Notes: generated by a model from the sequence alone, not told the origin. DNA of 63,949 nucleotides from Pirellulaceae bacterium (GCA_023382975.1 JAHDXO010000054.1:13448-77396); one strand, 5' to 3'; shown: positions 28,646 through 37,030, counted from the stretch's first letter. A program made the numbers and translations.

Positions 28646-29875
28646 CTATTCGGGCTGAACCGGCTCCGTTGCGTCGAGACGGATGCGGTACAGGTGCAGC
28701 GGATCGTCGGGACGAGCCTCGTTGCAGACCAGCGCAGCGCTGTCTTCGCCGAGCCGCGTCAAACGCGTGCTGAAGAATGGCGGCAGCCGGTGTTCGGCTT
28801 TCCGCACGGGTCGTCCCTGGCCGTCGATGGTCCAATGCGTCAGAAAGCCGCCCACGTAGTTCTCGTAGGCGCCCGTCAGGTGCCGCTGATGAATCCGTTT
28901 CACTTCGGTGTGCGCCAGCAGAAACTCGCGCGGCCCGGTTTGCAGGGCGTCCAGATTGTGGGTTGCCGCAGCCTCGGCCTGCAACCCGGCGATCACGGTC
29001 GTCCCGATGCTCTCGAACGTCTGGGCGTCGACCACGTTGACCACGATTTCGCCGAGCAGTCCCGTGGCCGGCCCCTGTTTCCCGACCCGGTCGGAAAACA
29101 CTGCCGGCCGCAGGTAGACCAGGGCGTAGTGGCCTGAATCGGCCAGCGGGAAGATCGAGGTCATGCGCGGCGGCTCGCCGCTGGCGGAAGTGAAGCGGTC
29201 GACCGAATGCAACGCCACGCGGTGGTCGCCCAGATCGATCGTCAGCAGCAGCATTTCGTGAATCACCGAGATGGGCACGATCAAGCGGTTGCCGTCCACC
29301 AGCCGACCATAGATCCGCGCGCCAGTCCGCGGCATCACGACATCGGGCAACCGCTGGCTCTCGCCCGTCCTCGCGTCGACCAGAAACCGGCGCACCTGCA
29401 AACCAGTGCGGTCGGGGATCAGCAGATGCAGACGGCCGTCGGCCAGCAGATCCATCTGCGGGTTCAGCACGCCGCGCCCGTCGCTGAACTCGAACAGGGC
29501 GCGCTGCCGACCGCCGTCCACGCGCGCCAGGAATACGCGGCGGTCGTTCTCGTCCTTGCGGTCGACGTAGAGAAACAAGTTCGCATCGGCACCCAACGGC
29601 ATCATGCACGTCATGCCGGGGTTGTGGTCGGGGAACAGAGGTTGCTTACGCCACGGTTTCTCGCCGTCGTTCCGGCTCCAATGCGTGAAGTTCTCGCCCT
29701 GCCCGTGACCGAAACGCATGTTCTCGACCGTCGTCAGGTGCAAGACGCCTTCCTGCCAGACCGCCGACTGAGCGAACAGCCCGTCGCCCAAGTGCTCTTT
29801 CTCGTCCACTTCCACCGCCATCAGACCGCCGGCCAGCAGACCCAGCAGTGCCATCGTAGGCCATCGCAGGTTCAT
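28646..29875 (-). CDS. Secreted protein of unknown function, probable beta-propeller
   Basis: A 409-aa protein with an N-terminal signal-like helix (MNLRWPTMALLGLLAGGLMA). The rest is beta-rich with repeated strand-turn patterns such as GVLHLTTVENMRFGHG, NLFLYVDRKDENDRRV, DGRLHLLIPDR and HYALVYLRPAVF, suggesting a propeller of roughly six blades, but no named family was recognised. ATG 29875 was preferred over the upstream ATG 29929 because it places the signal peptide at the start and has AAGGGAA about 9 bases before it. It diverges from the gene at 30035, and the two share the mirror-image promoter at 29936-29968. It ends 122 bases before the kinase gene, so a common transcript is possible. 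Confidence 0.6.
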   Translation of the reverse strand: MNLRWPTMALLGLLAGGLMAVEVDEKEHLGDGLFAQSAVWQEGVLHLTTVENMRFGHGQGENFTHWSRNDGEKPWRKQPLFPDHNPGMTCMMPLGADANLFLYVDRKDENDRRVFLARVDGGRQRALFEFSDGRGVLNPQMDLLADGRLHLLIPDRTGLQVRRFLVDARTGESQRLPDVVMPRTGARIYGRLVDGNRLIVPISVIHEMLLLTIDLGDHRVALHSVDRFTSASGEPPRMTSIFPLADSGHYALVYLRPAVFSDRVGKQGPATGLLGEIVVNVVDAQTFESIGTTVIAGLQAEAAATHNLDALQTGPREFLLAHTEVKRIHQRHLTGAYENYVGGFLTHWTIDGQGRPVRKAEHRLPPFFSTRLTRLGEDSAALVCNEARPDDPLHLYRIRLDATEPVQPE

Positions 29876-29935
29876 TCGCAGGTTCCCTTTCTCTGGTGCG
29901 ACCGTGGTCGCGGTTACAGGCTCGCGCATTTCGCC

Positions 29936-29968
29936 ATTCTACCAGCCAACGTTTCCAACAGGTAGAAT
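29936..29968. promoter_or_regulatory. Mirror-image divergent promoter (TACCAG-17-TAGAAT on both strands)
   Basis: ATTCTACC at 29936-29943 and GGTAGAAT at 29961-29968 form a perfect 8-base inverted repeat. Read on the plus strand, TACCAG (29940-29945), 17 bases and TAGAAT (29963-29968) would start the gene at 30035. Read on the minus strand, TACCTG, 17 bases and TAGAAT would start the gene at 29875. Each -35 overlaps the opposite -10. Confidence 0.5.
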
Positions 29969-30034
29969 CGCAATGACGATCTTCAACGACCAGCAAAGGA
30001 GGAGGCGGTTCTCGGAAAACTGCTGCGAACTACG

Positions 30035-31111
30035 ATGACGCGAACACCAACGTCTTCTCTGTGCCTTGTCGCGGCCTTGTGCCAGATTCTCGGCGCGGGC
30101 GTCGATTGGCGGGCGGGCGCCGCCGAGTCGCTCCGGCCGGGCACTTCGGTGGAATACGGCGAACTGGCCTTCTATCCCGACCGCTGGCGCGAAGCCGCGG
30201 TCGACACGCGGCTTGTTCCTTGGTCCGGCGAACAGGTCGTGTTCTTGACGACTCATGCGGACTTCGACGGCCAGATCATGCGGCGGCTGCTCGAACGGCT
30301 CGACGGCGCATGGACGCTGTACGATCAATTGACCAGCCGAAAACCGGGCCGTTTGAAGCATCTGGGCGGCAAGCCCACGATCGCCGCGGTGCCCAACGGC
30401 AGGCTCACCTGCGGCTATGGCTGCGGCTACGTGGGCTGGACGGGAATCGAGGTGGCGGGATTCTACGATGCCGACTTCGCGCTATTGAGTGCCAACCCCA
30501 AGGCGATGCCGCACTACTACTTCTATGAGATCGGGCGGAACTACTACACCTTCGGCCATCGCCATTCGCTGTTCACGACGGGCTACGCCGTCTTCATGCG
30601 CTACGTCTGTATGGACACGCTGAAGTGCGATGACCCCGACCGTGCGACGCGGGAGACGATCGAGAGTGCGGAACGACTGTTCGCCGAATCGGACATGTCT
30701 TTCCTGCGCGGCTTCACCACGCTGGACGGACTCGGGGAAAAGGATCCCCGCCTTCAGGATGCGCAAGGACGAGCCCTGATCCCGTCCGACCAGCCGGTGC
30801 TTTACGCCTCGGCGATGCTCAAGCTGTGGCGCGACCAAGGGGGGAACCCGTGGCTCGGCAGATTCTACCGGCACTTGGCCGCCTGTGAAGAGACAGAACC
30901 GAACACGGCCGATGCGGCGGTCAAGCAGTCGCTCAACTGGCTGGTCGCCGTGTCGCTTGCTGCCGAAAAAGACCTCTCGTCCGTCTTCTGCGACCGCTGG
31001 CGGCTGCCGCTCGACCCCGAAGCGCGCCGGACGCTCGCCGCCGTAGAATGGAAATCGCTCGACGCCAATGCGGCAGACATCGTCAACCGCATTCTTCCCA
31101 AAGCCGAATGA
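30035..31111 (+). CDS. Secreted protein with degenerate zincin-like motif
   Basis: A 358-aa protein with an N-terminal signal-like segment (LCLVAALCQILGAG) and probable cleavage before AESLRPG. Residues 160-170 read HYYFYEIGRNYYTFG. This looks like the HEIGHN zinc motif of peptidase-like families with both His replaced (Tyr164, Glu165, Arg168), so it is probably not a working metalloprotease. Later parts (FTTGYAVFMRYVCMDTLKCDD; LYASAMLKLWRDQGGNPW) are helical and resemble the C-terminal lobe of such peptidases. AGGAGGAGG is present but 28 bases before ATG, and no ATG, GTG or TTG lies in frame nearer to it. A possible substrate-binding, non-catalytic role is inference only. Confidence 0.6.
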   Translation: MTRTPTSSLCLVAALCQILGAGVDWRAGAAESLRPGTSVEYGELAFYPDRWREAAVDTRLVPWSGEQVVFLTTHADFDGQIMRRLLERLDGAWTLYDQLTSRKPGRLKHLGGKPTIAAVPNGRLTCGYGCGYVGWTGIEVAGFYDADFALLSANPKAMPHYYFYEIGRNYYTFGHRHSLFTTGYAVFMRYVCMDTLKCDDPDRATRETIESAERLFAESDMSFLRGFTTLDGLGEKDPRLQDAQGRALIPSDQPVLYASAMLKLWRDQGGNPWLGRFYRHLAACEETEPNTADAAVKQSLNWLVAVSLAAEKDLSSVFCDRWRLPLDPEARRTLAAVEWKSLDANAADIVNRILPKAE

Positions 31112-31291
31112 AGCTGGCAAGAAGCGAGTGACCGTCAGTTTCGAAGCCAAACGGAACAGTCAAGTCGCCGGCGTATTTGGCGCGGGTGATGCGGACTTCC
31201 CTACAAGCAACGCAAAACCCCCGAAGGATCGCCGCGCGGAGCCCGGCAGAGACACTTTGACACGGTTGTAGACGCCAACACGATGCGCATC

Positions 31292-31321
31292 CTACCAGCC
31301 CAAGTCGTCCGATGGTAGAAT
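31292..31321 (+). promoter_or_regulatory. Promoter of the EEP gene, same motif as at 29940
   Basis: CTACCAGCC (31292-31300) and GGTAGAAT (31314-31321) repeat the motif seen at 29939-29968 with identical spacing: TACCAG at 31293-31298, 17 bases, TAGAAT at 31316-31321. The EEP ATG follows 31 bases later, after a GAGGAA Shine-Dalgarno. Confidence 0.5.
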
Positions 31322-31352
31322 CGTGCCCCCAGGCATCGAGGAACATAGATTC

Positions 31353-32171
31353 ATGTTGCGGTTTCTCTTCTGGAATTTGAACGGCAAGGACCTGCAGCAG
31401 CGGGTAGCGAAGTTGGTCCGCGCTCATCAGATCGACGTGCTGGTGCTCGCCGAGTGCTCGATTCCAGAGAAGCTGATACTTGACACTTTGAACGTGTAGA
31501 CGCACTCGCCATTTTGTAAGAGTGACTCGTTTCTTGAGAACCTCGCCGTATTCACAAGGCTTGATTCCCGTTCGGTCGTGACGCTTCTTGACGACGAAGC
31601 GATGCGGCTGACGTTCCAGCAGATCTGGTTACCGTCAGGAATCGACCTCTTGCTGGTCGCAACCCATTTTCGCAGCAAGCTTTATTGGTCTGACGCGAGC
31701 CAAAGTCAGGCATGCAACCGCTTGGCCCAATTCATTCGTCGCCAGGAAGACCGTGTCGGACACTCTCGAACGGTGCTGCTTGGCGACCTGAACATGAACC
31801 CATTCGAAGTAGGCGTGGTATCGAGCGATGGTCTTCACGCAACCATTGCCAGGCAAGTAGCGCGGCTCGAAAGCCGTCGGGTTCTTGGGGAGGAATTCCC
31901 GTTCTTCTACAATCCGATGTGGGGGCATTTCGGGGATGCGCTGGACGGGCCGCCGGGAACTTACTACGATTCAAGAAGTGAGCCGGTGACCTATTTCTGG
32001 AATATTTTCGACCAGGTATTGATCCGACCATCGCTGTTGGACGCATTCGTTCCCGCGTCCTTGAAAATCTTGGGCTCTGATGGAGACGAAACTCTCTTGA
32101 CCGATTATGGCGTCCCTCGACAGTCGACAGGGTCGGACCATCTGCCCATTACGTTCGCTTTGAATCTGTAG
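31353..32171 (+). pseudogene. Endonuclease/exonuclease/phosphatase (EEP) family gene interrupted by one in-frame TAG
   Basis: The reading frame runs from ATG 31353 to the stop at 32171 with no frameshift but has one TAG at 31497-31499, after 48 codons. The N-terminal piece has the EEP start signature (LRFLFWNLNGKDLQQRV, IDVLVLAECS, with the metal-binding Asn and Glu). The C-terminal piece has THFRSKLYWS, the catalytic GDLNMNPFE, FYNPMWGHFGD, YFWNIFDQVLIRP and the terminal SDHLPITF. All core motifs of an Mg-dependent DNase-I-like nuclease or phosphatase are thus present on either side of the stop. GTG 31578 could restart translation but would lose the N-terminal motif. Either a recent nonsense mutation, a sequencing error, or readthrough. 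The next gene starts 14 bases downstream. Base composition looks lower in GC than the neighbours, which hints at transfer. Confidence 0.72.
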
Positions 32172-32185
32172 CAGGAGCCACAATC

Positions 32186-32686
32186 ATGTCAGACGATGGA
32201 CGAGACTTCTGGTCCGACGAAATCATCGTCGAATCGGTCATCGAACCCGAGGTCATCCTGCGCGAACAGGCTGGAATCCTTGCCGAGAAGACAAAGGGAA
32301 TCGTCCGCGGTGAAGTGGAAACGATCGAACAGCCAGCCGAGAAAGTGGATGAGTACCTGAAGCCAGTCTTCTCGACCGAGGCGGAATTCAAACAGTACAC
32401 CCACACGCTGTACCTGGTGGTTCCGGCGCTGGACCACTACCGGTACGCCCTGGTCAGTGCCGAACACGATTTCGAACCGTACCCTTGCCATGCACGCTAC
32501 CATCCGCAGACCAACACACTCCTTGATAAACACGTGCCGGCAATAATGCGCTGTGACAATCCGGCGGAGTTGGTTTTCTGGCTTGCAACGGCGCTCAAGC
32601 AGCCTACCACCACGCGCATCATTCGCGCGCTCATCAGCCGAGTGAACCAACCGCGTCAGGCCGTTCTAGCATCCGCGAAGAAATGA
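32186..32686 (+). CDS. Unknown 166-aa protein paired with the EEP gene
   Basis: No family was recognised. The protein begins with an acidic stretch (MSDDGRDFWSDEIIVES), followed by PEVILREQAGILAEKTKGIV, probably a helix, then a mixed alpha/beta part (HTLYLVVPALDHYRYALVSAEH, PYPCHARYHP, FWLATALKQ) and a basic C-terminal helix. No signal peptide or membrane helix. AGGAG lies about 8 bases before the ATG, and only 14 bases separate it from the EEP stop, so the two genes form one unit. Such tight pairing suggests the protein works with the nuclease-like product, for example as a regulator, inhibitor or subunit; this is inference from position alone. Confidence 0.6.
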   Translation: MSDDGRDFWSDEIIVESVIEPEVILREQAGILAEKTKGIVRGEVETIEQPAEKVDEYLKPVFSTEAEFKQYTHTLYLVVPALDHYRYALVSAEHDFEPYPCHARYHPQTNTLLDKHVPAIMRCDNPAELVFWLATALKQPTTTRIIRALISRVNQPRQAVLASAKK

Positions 32687-32986
32687 GCGTCGTACTCGAC
32701 GACGTTGCTCGATAAACCGAGGGGGGGCGGGAGTCGTTTTCGGGCAACGACCAACCATATGGAACACGCTTTCTCCGAAAACGACTCCCGACCCCCTTGC
32801 GCGAAACACGACACTTATTTATTTGCCGGATCCCCAGTGCAAAATCACCGCACCGCCGAGCGAGCTCGGCGGGGGCGTTTCCTCTGCGTTGCTGCGTCTC
32901 GTTGATGTTCTGGCTGCCCATGCGTTACTGTCCGGCGCGCCGGTCGGCTCGGCTGCCAGGTGCCGAGTGCATGCCTCGGCGGCGGG
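32687..32986. other. Intergenic stretch between convergent genes
   Basis: 300 bases between the 166-aa gene and the glycoside hydrolase gene, which converge. It holds the palindrome at 32722-32796 and a short GC-rich self-complementary site (CCGGCGCGCCGG near 32930). No coding frame with family-like sequence was seen. Confidence 0.6.
32722..32796. repeat. Dispersed palindromic repeat, family A, copy 1
   Basis: Two arms of about 22 bases, at 32722-32743 and 32775-32796, are near-perfect inverted repeats sharing CGGGAGTCGTTTTCGG. The 31-base loop between contains CCAACCATATGGAACACG. The same element, arm and loop, reappears at 63893-63949. Position between convergent genes would also suit a transcription terminator, but the run of T is only four, inside the arm. 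Confidence 0.85.
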
Positions 32987-35119
32987 TCAACGCTGTGGTT
33001 CGAGGATGTACCAGGTGGTTACGGGCGTGCCGATGGGAATTCGCCAGCCTCGAGCGGTCTGTTCGGCTTGGACGGGTGGTTCGAGCGGTCGGCCTTCGGC
33101 GGCTAGCGGCGTGACCTTGATGCGGCCGGCGTCTTGCAGGCCGACGAGCGTCACGGCGCCCGTGACGGGCTCGATCACGGTGGGCGCGCGGCCCCAGTCC
33201 TGGACCGTCTTCCGGTCTGGGTTCCAGGCGAATCCGGACAGCGTCGCCCGCGCCGTGGTCGTCAACAACAGCCGGCCGGATCGGGCGATGGGCTCGCCGT
33301 CCAACGCCGTCAGGTAGATGCAGCAGAAGGGATTGTCGACTTGAGCGGCGAGATTCGCGGTTGCTTTGCGGCCGTCGCGAACGTGGCCGATCAGGGCCTG
33401 AGTTTGAGGCGTGTCGACGGCGACGACACCTTGCTGCCGGTCCGCATCGTACCAGCCGAGTTCTCCCGTGTCGCTTTCGATCCGCCCCAGCGGTGCGGGA
33501 TCGGGGTACGGCGAAGCTTGGCCATCGGTCGTCCAGCGCGTCGCATGGCGCAAGGCGGCCGAGCGCGGGAAGCTCGGATCGAAAAACGGTCGCCCCTTCC
33601 GGTCCATCCGCAGCCCCTCGGTGATTTGGTCGTCGCTGTAGACGCGCACGATCGTCTGCCGGGCGGCGGACACGTCCTGACGGTGGAACATGGCTGCGCA
33701 CGCGGCCAAGTGCGTCATCTTGACCGGATCGTTCGAGAAATCGAATGAAGACCGCCAACCCTTGTCCGGCTCCTGCATCCGCCCCTTGCCGTAGGTGAAC
33801 CAGTAGATCCCATCCCAATCGTGCAGCAGGGCGTAGGCGGTCAGGATCGGAATGCCCTCGCAAGCGTACTCGGCCGGGTACGGATGATTCGTTTCGGAGA
33901 TCGTAAACGGCAGGCCGACGACCGGTGTGCGGGCAAATTGCGTGACCGTTGAATCCAGCGGGTCGTTGACCATCGGCGTGTTGGCAATCCAGAAGTCCTG
34001 GCCCGTGCGCGGGTGCTGCCAGTAGCCGTGGCCATCGATAAAGTCCAAAACCATGTTGCTGCGGATATGCGAGTAGGCACAGTAGGCGTCGGCATGATCC
34101 GCCGTGCCGACAAGGGGCGCCGTCACACCCAACTCGTCCGCCAGCAACCGCTTCATGCCCGTGAAGAACGACCGCTCGACGTCCATGTAGAAACGGGCTT
34201 CCGTGAAGAACCGCAGCTTGGAGGCTTTGCCGAATTCCCGCGGCGCGAGGCGTTCCACGCGGTCGCTGCCTGCCTCGCCGCGAAGTTGTTTCAACTCGGC
34301 GGGCGCGAGATTCTGTTCCAGCCACGCGTTGTATTGGTCCGTCAACTCGTTGGCATACGAAACCGGAATGGGCCGCCACGTCGATTGGCCCGCGGGATCG
34401 TCGCTGCCCACCAGCCGATTGTTGACCCAGCCTTCGAGGACCGAGTTCTCGTTGACCAGTTCGACCGTGCAGACGGCCGGTTCGTGACGGTATTGTTGCT
34501 TGGTGTAGGGATTGGAGTGCGTCAGCAATTTGCGGGCGAAATCGCGCTGCAACTCGATCAACCGCGGATGGAAGTACGTGGCGCTCTTGCCGTAGCCCAG
34601 CAGCGCCGCATCGCGCACGCCGTCGCCCGGCTTGTGTTGTCGCGACACGTTCAGATTCAGGTTGGTGTAGATCCCGCGCGCTTTCAGCTCGGCGATGAAA
34701 AAGTCCAGCCGGTCCATCGCGGCCGGATCGAACTGGCTGGTGTCCTGGCGCGTCTTGTCGAAAAGCGGACTCCACGTTCCGTCCATGTGATGGAACCGCA
34801 CGCAGTTCACGCCGAACCGAGCCAAGTCGTCCGCGATCCTGGGCGCCAGTTCCTTGGGCGGGAAACATTCCGGACCGGTCAGGTTCACGCCCCAGATGCG
34901 GAACCGAGTCCCGTCCGGCTTGACCAAGCGAGGCCCCTCGATTCGGATCGGGCCCGCCTTGCCGGCCGGCGCATCGAGATACTGCGACATATCGACGGCC
35001 GATTGCTCTGCCTGCGACCAATCGATTTGGTAGGGCTGCAGGTCGATTGGTTCGCCGCACGCCGCGGCACACCAAGCCAGCACCCACAAGCCGCTGAGGC
35101 CACAAGCCACTCGTGTCAT
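32987..35119 (-). CDS. Secreted clan-A glycoside hydrolase (GH5-like cellulase family)
   Basis: A 710-aa exported enzyme. The N-terminus has a signal-like stretch ending near Ala-Cys (WVLAWCAAACGEP), so a lipoprotein is possible. A TIM-barrel core follows: RIWGVNLTGPECFPP, RFGVNCVRFHHMDG, YTNLNLNVS. The likely acid/base is Glu224 in VELVNENSV and the likely nucleophile Glu409 in LPFTISETNHPYP, both at strand ends as expected for clan A retaining hydrolases. The C-terminal ~200 residues look beta-rich, an accessory domain. It would cleave a beta-linked polysaccharide outside the cell; substrate not predictable. The oxidoreductase gene lies upstream on the same strand with 114 bases between, so a sugar-utilisation unit is plausible. 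Confidence 0.75.
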   Translation of the reverse strand: MTRVACGLSGLWVLAWCAAACGEPIDLQPYQIDWSQAEQSAVDMSQYLDAPAGKAGPIRIEGPRLVKPDGTRFRIWGVNLTGPECFPPKELAPRIADDLARFGVNCVRFHHMDGTWSPLFDKTRQDTSQFDPAAMDRLDFFIAELKARGIYTNLNLNVSRQHKPGDGVRDAALLGYGKSATYFHPRLIELQRDFARKLLTHSNPYTKQQYRHEPAVCTVELVNENSVLEGWVNNRLVGSDDPAGQSTWRPIPVSYANELTDQYNAWLEQNLAPAELKQLRGEAGSDRVERLAPREFGKASKLRFFTEARFYMDVERSFFTGMKRLLADELGVTAPLVGTADHADAYCAYSHIRSNMVLDFIDGHGYWQHPRTGQDFWIANTPMVNDPLDSTVTQFARTPVVGLPFTISETNHPYPAEYACEGIPILTAYALLHDWDGIYWFTYGKGRMQEPDKGWRSSFDFSNDPVKMTHLAACAAMFHRQDVSAARQTIVRVYSDDQITEGLRMDRKGRPFFDPSFPRSAALRHATRWTTDGQASPYPDPAPLGRIESDTGELGWYDADRQQGVVAVDTPQTQALIGHVRDGRKATANLAAQVDNPFCCIYLTALDGEPIARSGRLLLTTTARATLSGFAWNPDRKTVQDWGRAPTVIEPVTGAVTLVGLQDAGRIKVTPLAAEGRPLEPPVQAEQTARGWRIPIGTPVTTWYILEPQR

Positions 35120-35233
35120 CCCAGGAACTCCTAACGCGGCACAGCCGCAGCCAATTCGTTTAACGGCAAGTCGAAGACGCCAAGATCCCCCGCCCGTCGA
35201 GCGAGCGGGGGACCGGGGATCGTCGCGGACTGT

Positions 35234-36688
35234 TCAGACCTTGTCTGCCGCGGGCACTTCGAAGCCGGGGCGGTGCGGATCCTGGACCAGCTTGTTCGCC
35301 TGCTCGGCAAACTCGCCGGTGAACCGTTCGGTCTGGGCATCGAAGTTCAGCCACGGACCGACGACGTACTCGGCCTTGTCCTCGGGCACGCCGACGCCGT
35401 CGCGCATCAGCGCGTGCAGCGTCATGAAGTGCTCGTAGGCGTCCGCGTTGTCGCCGAAGCGCCCGGCCTTGGCGTTGAAGGGCACCTTCTGGCCCAGCCG
35501 GTACGAGTTGTTGATCAGGTGCCCCAGCGTGCAGCTATAGTGAGCCTGCGCCGCGTTGCCGTTGGCCATCTGCGGGTCGCCCGCGCGGCAGGCGGCGATG
35601 AAGCTGCCCCAGTTGCCGCCCGGCGTGACCTTGCCGGCCGGAACGGAAACCCGCTCGCCCTTGTCGCTGCCCTTGGCGTAGTACTGCCCGCGCACGATCT
35701 TGCCGCCGTCCTCGAAGTAGTACTGGTTTTCGACCTGGCTCTGGTAGCCCTGGTAGTTCACGTTACGGACATTGAAGAACACGTACTGGCCGTTGGGATA
35801 CTCGGCGATGCCGAACATCGTGTTGGGCGTCTCGCCCTGGTCGTTCCACTGGAAGCGTCCGCCGATGGCCATCGCCCGCACCGGATGCGTCACGCTCGGA
35901 TCGAGCGCCCAGAAGGCCATGTCCAGTTGGTGCGTGCCCTGGTTGTTCAGCTCGCCGTTGCCGGTGACCCAGAACCAGTGCCAGTTGTAGTGGACGAAGT
36001 TCCCGTGGAACTGGTCGATCACCGCGGGGCCGCGCCACAGGTTCCAGTCCAGGTTGGACGGCGGATCGCTGGGTTCCTTGAAGCCGATCCCGCTGCGCGG
36101 CTTGCAGGCGTAGCCGTAGGAGATCTTCAGCTTGCCGAACTTCCCTTCGTGAATCGCCTGGTGCAGGCCCGCGTTGCCCGAGTTGCTGCGGCTCTGCGTT
36201 CCGTGCTGCACCACGACGTTGTATTTCTTCTGCGCTTCCCAGGCGACGCGGCCTTCGGCGATGTCGTGACTCATCGGCTTTTCGACGTACACATGCTTGC
36301 CGGCCTGGGCGGCCCAGATGGTCATCGGCGAATGCCAGTGGTTCGGCGCCGCGATCGAGATGGCATCCAGCGACTTGTCCTCCAGGGCCTCGCGCACATC
36401 CGCGACGCCCTTGCAGGTGTATTTGCCTTGGACTTTCTCTTCCAGTGCCTTCAGCCGCCGGTCCAGCACGTTCTGGTCGGGATCGATCAGGTAGGCGATT
36501 TCGACGTTGGGTTGTTCCAGGTAGCCGCTGATGTGGCCGCTGCCGCGTCCGTTGACGCCCGCTACCGCGATCCGCAGGCGTTCGTTGGCGCCGAACACGC
36601 GGGGCGTCGACGCCGTGCCGCAAACCAGCACGCCGGCGCCGATGGCCGTCGAACTCTTCAAAAACGTACGACGAGTGACTTTGGACAT
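35234..36688 (-). CDS. Tat-exported Gfo/Idh/MocA family oxidoreductase
   Basis: A 484-aa protein with a twin-arginine signal (VTRRTFLKSS, Arg6-Arg7, then a hydrophobic run to about 30). The NAD(P)-binding Rossmann motif is AVAGVNGRGSGH (41-52) and the family signature EKPMSH has EKP at 136-138. His-rich segments NFVHYNWHWFW and NNQGTHQLDMAFWAL belong to the C-terminal alpha/beta domain. Such enzymes oxidise or reduce sugars and their derivatives with tightly bound NAD(P), and the Tat route allows export with cofactor. ATG 36688 was preferred over 36805 because GGGAGAG lies about 9 bases before it and the Tat motif then sits at residue 6. Substrate unknown; pairing with the downstream glycoside hydrolase suggests carbohydrate processing. 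Confidence 0.88.
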   Translation of the reverse strand: MSKVTRRTFLKSSTAIGAGVLVCGTASTPRVFGANERLRIAVAGVNGRGSGHISGYLEQPNVEIAYLIDPDQNVLDRRLKALEEKVQGKYTCKGVADVREALEDKSLDAISIAAPNHWHSPMTIWAAQAGKHVYVEKPMSHDIAEGRVAWEAQKKYNVVVQHGTQSRSNSGNAGLHQAIHEGKFGKLKISYGYACKPRSGIGFKEPSDPPSNLDWNLWRGPAVIDQFHGNFVHYNWHWFWVTGNGELNNQGTHQLDMAFWALDPSVTHPVRAMAIGGRFQWNDQGETPNTMFGIAEYPNGQYVFFNVRNVNYQGYQSQVENQYYFEDGGKIVRGQYYAKGSDKGERVSVPAGKVTPGGNWGSFIAACRAGDPQMANGNAAQAHYSCTLGHLINNSYRLGQKVPFNAKAGRFGDNADAYEHFMTLHALMRDGVGVPEDKAEYVVGPWLNFDAQTERFTGEFAEQANKLVQDPHRPGFEVPAADKV

Positions 36689-37030
36689 AGTCGTTCTCTC
36701 CCGAAGTGGATGGTGACGGACAAAACTGGAGCCCATTGTAACGCAAATCGCGTCGCCTGCCACAACAAGCAAGCCTGGAACCGACTTGATGGGCGGCCGT
36801 TCCACGTTTGTGGTTCACGGCGGCTGGACTTGGTTTTCAGAAGTTGCCGTGTTCTTTGAATTAGCGATTTTCGACCGGAGTAGCCGAATTCGTGAGAATT
36901 CGGATTCTGCGTTGGTGGCCGTCACCTGCGAAACACCAACGAATTCTCACGAATTCGGCTACGCGCAACTTCAAAGGCCGTGGGTCGCAGGCTGCCAGCT
37001 TGGGTTACGGGGGGTAGCGACATCGTCCGG
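36689..37030. other. Intergenic stretch with a palindrome
   Basis: 342 bases between two minus-strand genes. A possible minus-strand -10 (TACAAT, plus-strand 36735-36740) with a poor TTGTGG -35 at 19 bases could serve the oxidoreductase. The palindrome at 36879-36961 is the only other structure seen. Small open frames here have no family resemblance. Confidence 0.5.
36879..36961. repeat. Long intergenic palindrome, family B
   Basis: Arms of 23 bases at 36879-36901 and 36939-36961 are exact inverted repeats containing GCCGAATTCGTGAGAATTC. Within the loop a second arm pair, CGTTGGTG (36909-36916) and CACCAACG (36933-36940), extends the hairpin, overlapping the outer right arm by two bases. The element is unrelated in sequence to the palindrome at 32722. 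Confidence 0.8.

Noticed and set aside
26616..28658. A 680-codon plus-strand frame opposite the propeller kinase
   Set aside because: A shadow of the real kinase gene, whose catalytic motifs are intact on the minus strand.
29973..30038. A 21-codon frame whose TGA overlaps the ATG of the gene at 30035 (ATGA)
   Set aside because: Looks like a coupled leader peptide, but its ATG lies only 4 bases after the -10 box, before or at the expected transcript start, so it is unlikely to be translated.
32722..32796. Palindrome as a simple rho-independent terminator
   Set aside because: The U-run expected after the stem is missing, and the loop sequence is conserved in a second copy upstream of a different gene, which a terminator would not need.
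35273..36859. A 528-codon plus-strand frame opposite the Gfo/Idh/MocA gene
   Set aside because: The minus strand encodes a clear Tat signal, Rossmann and EKP motifs; the plus-strand product is Val/Arg-rich without motifs.
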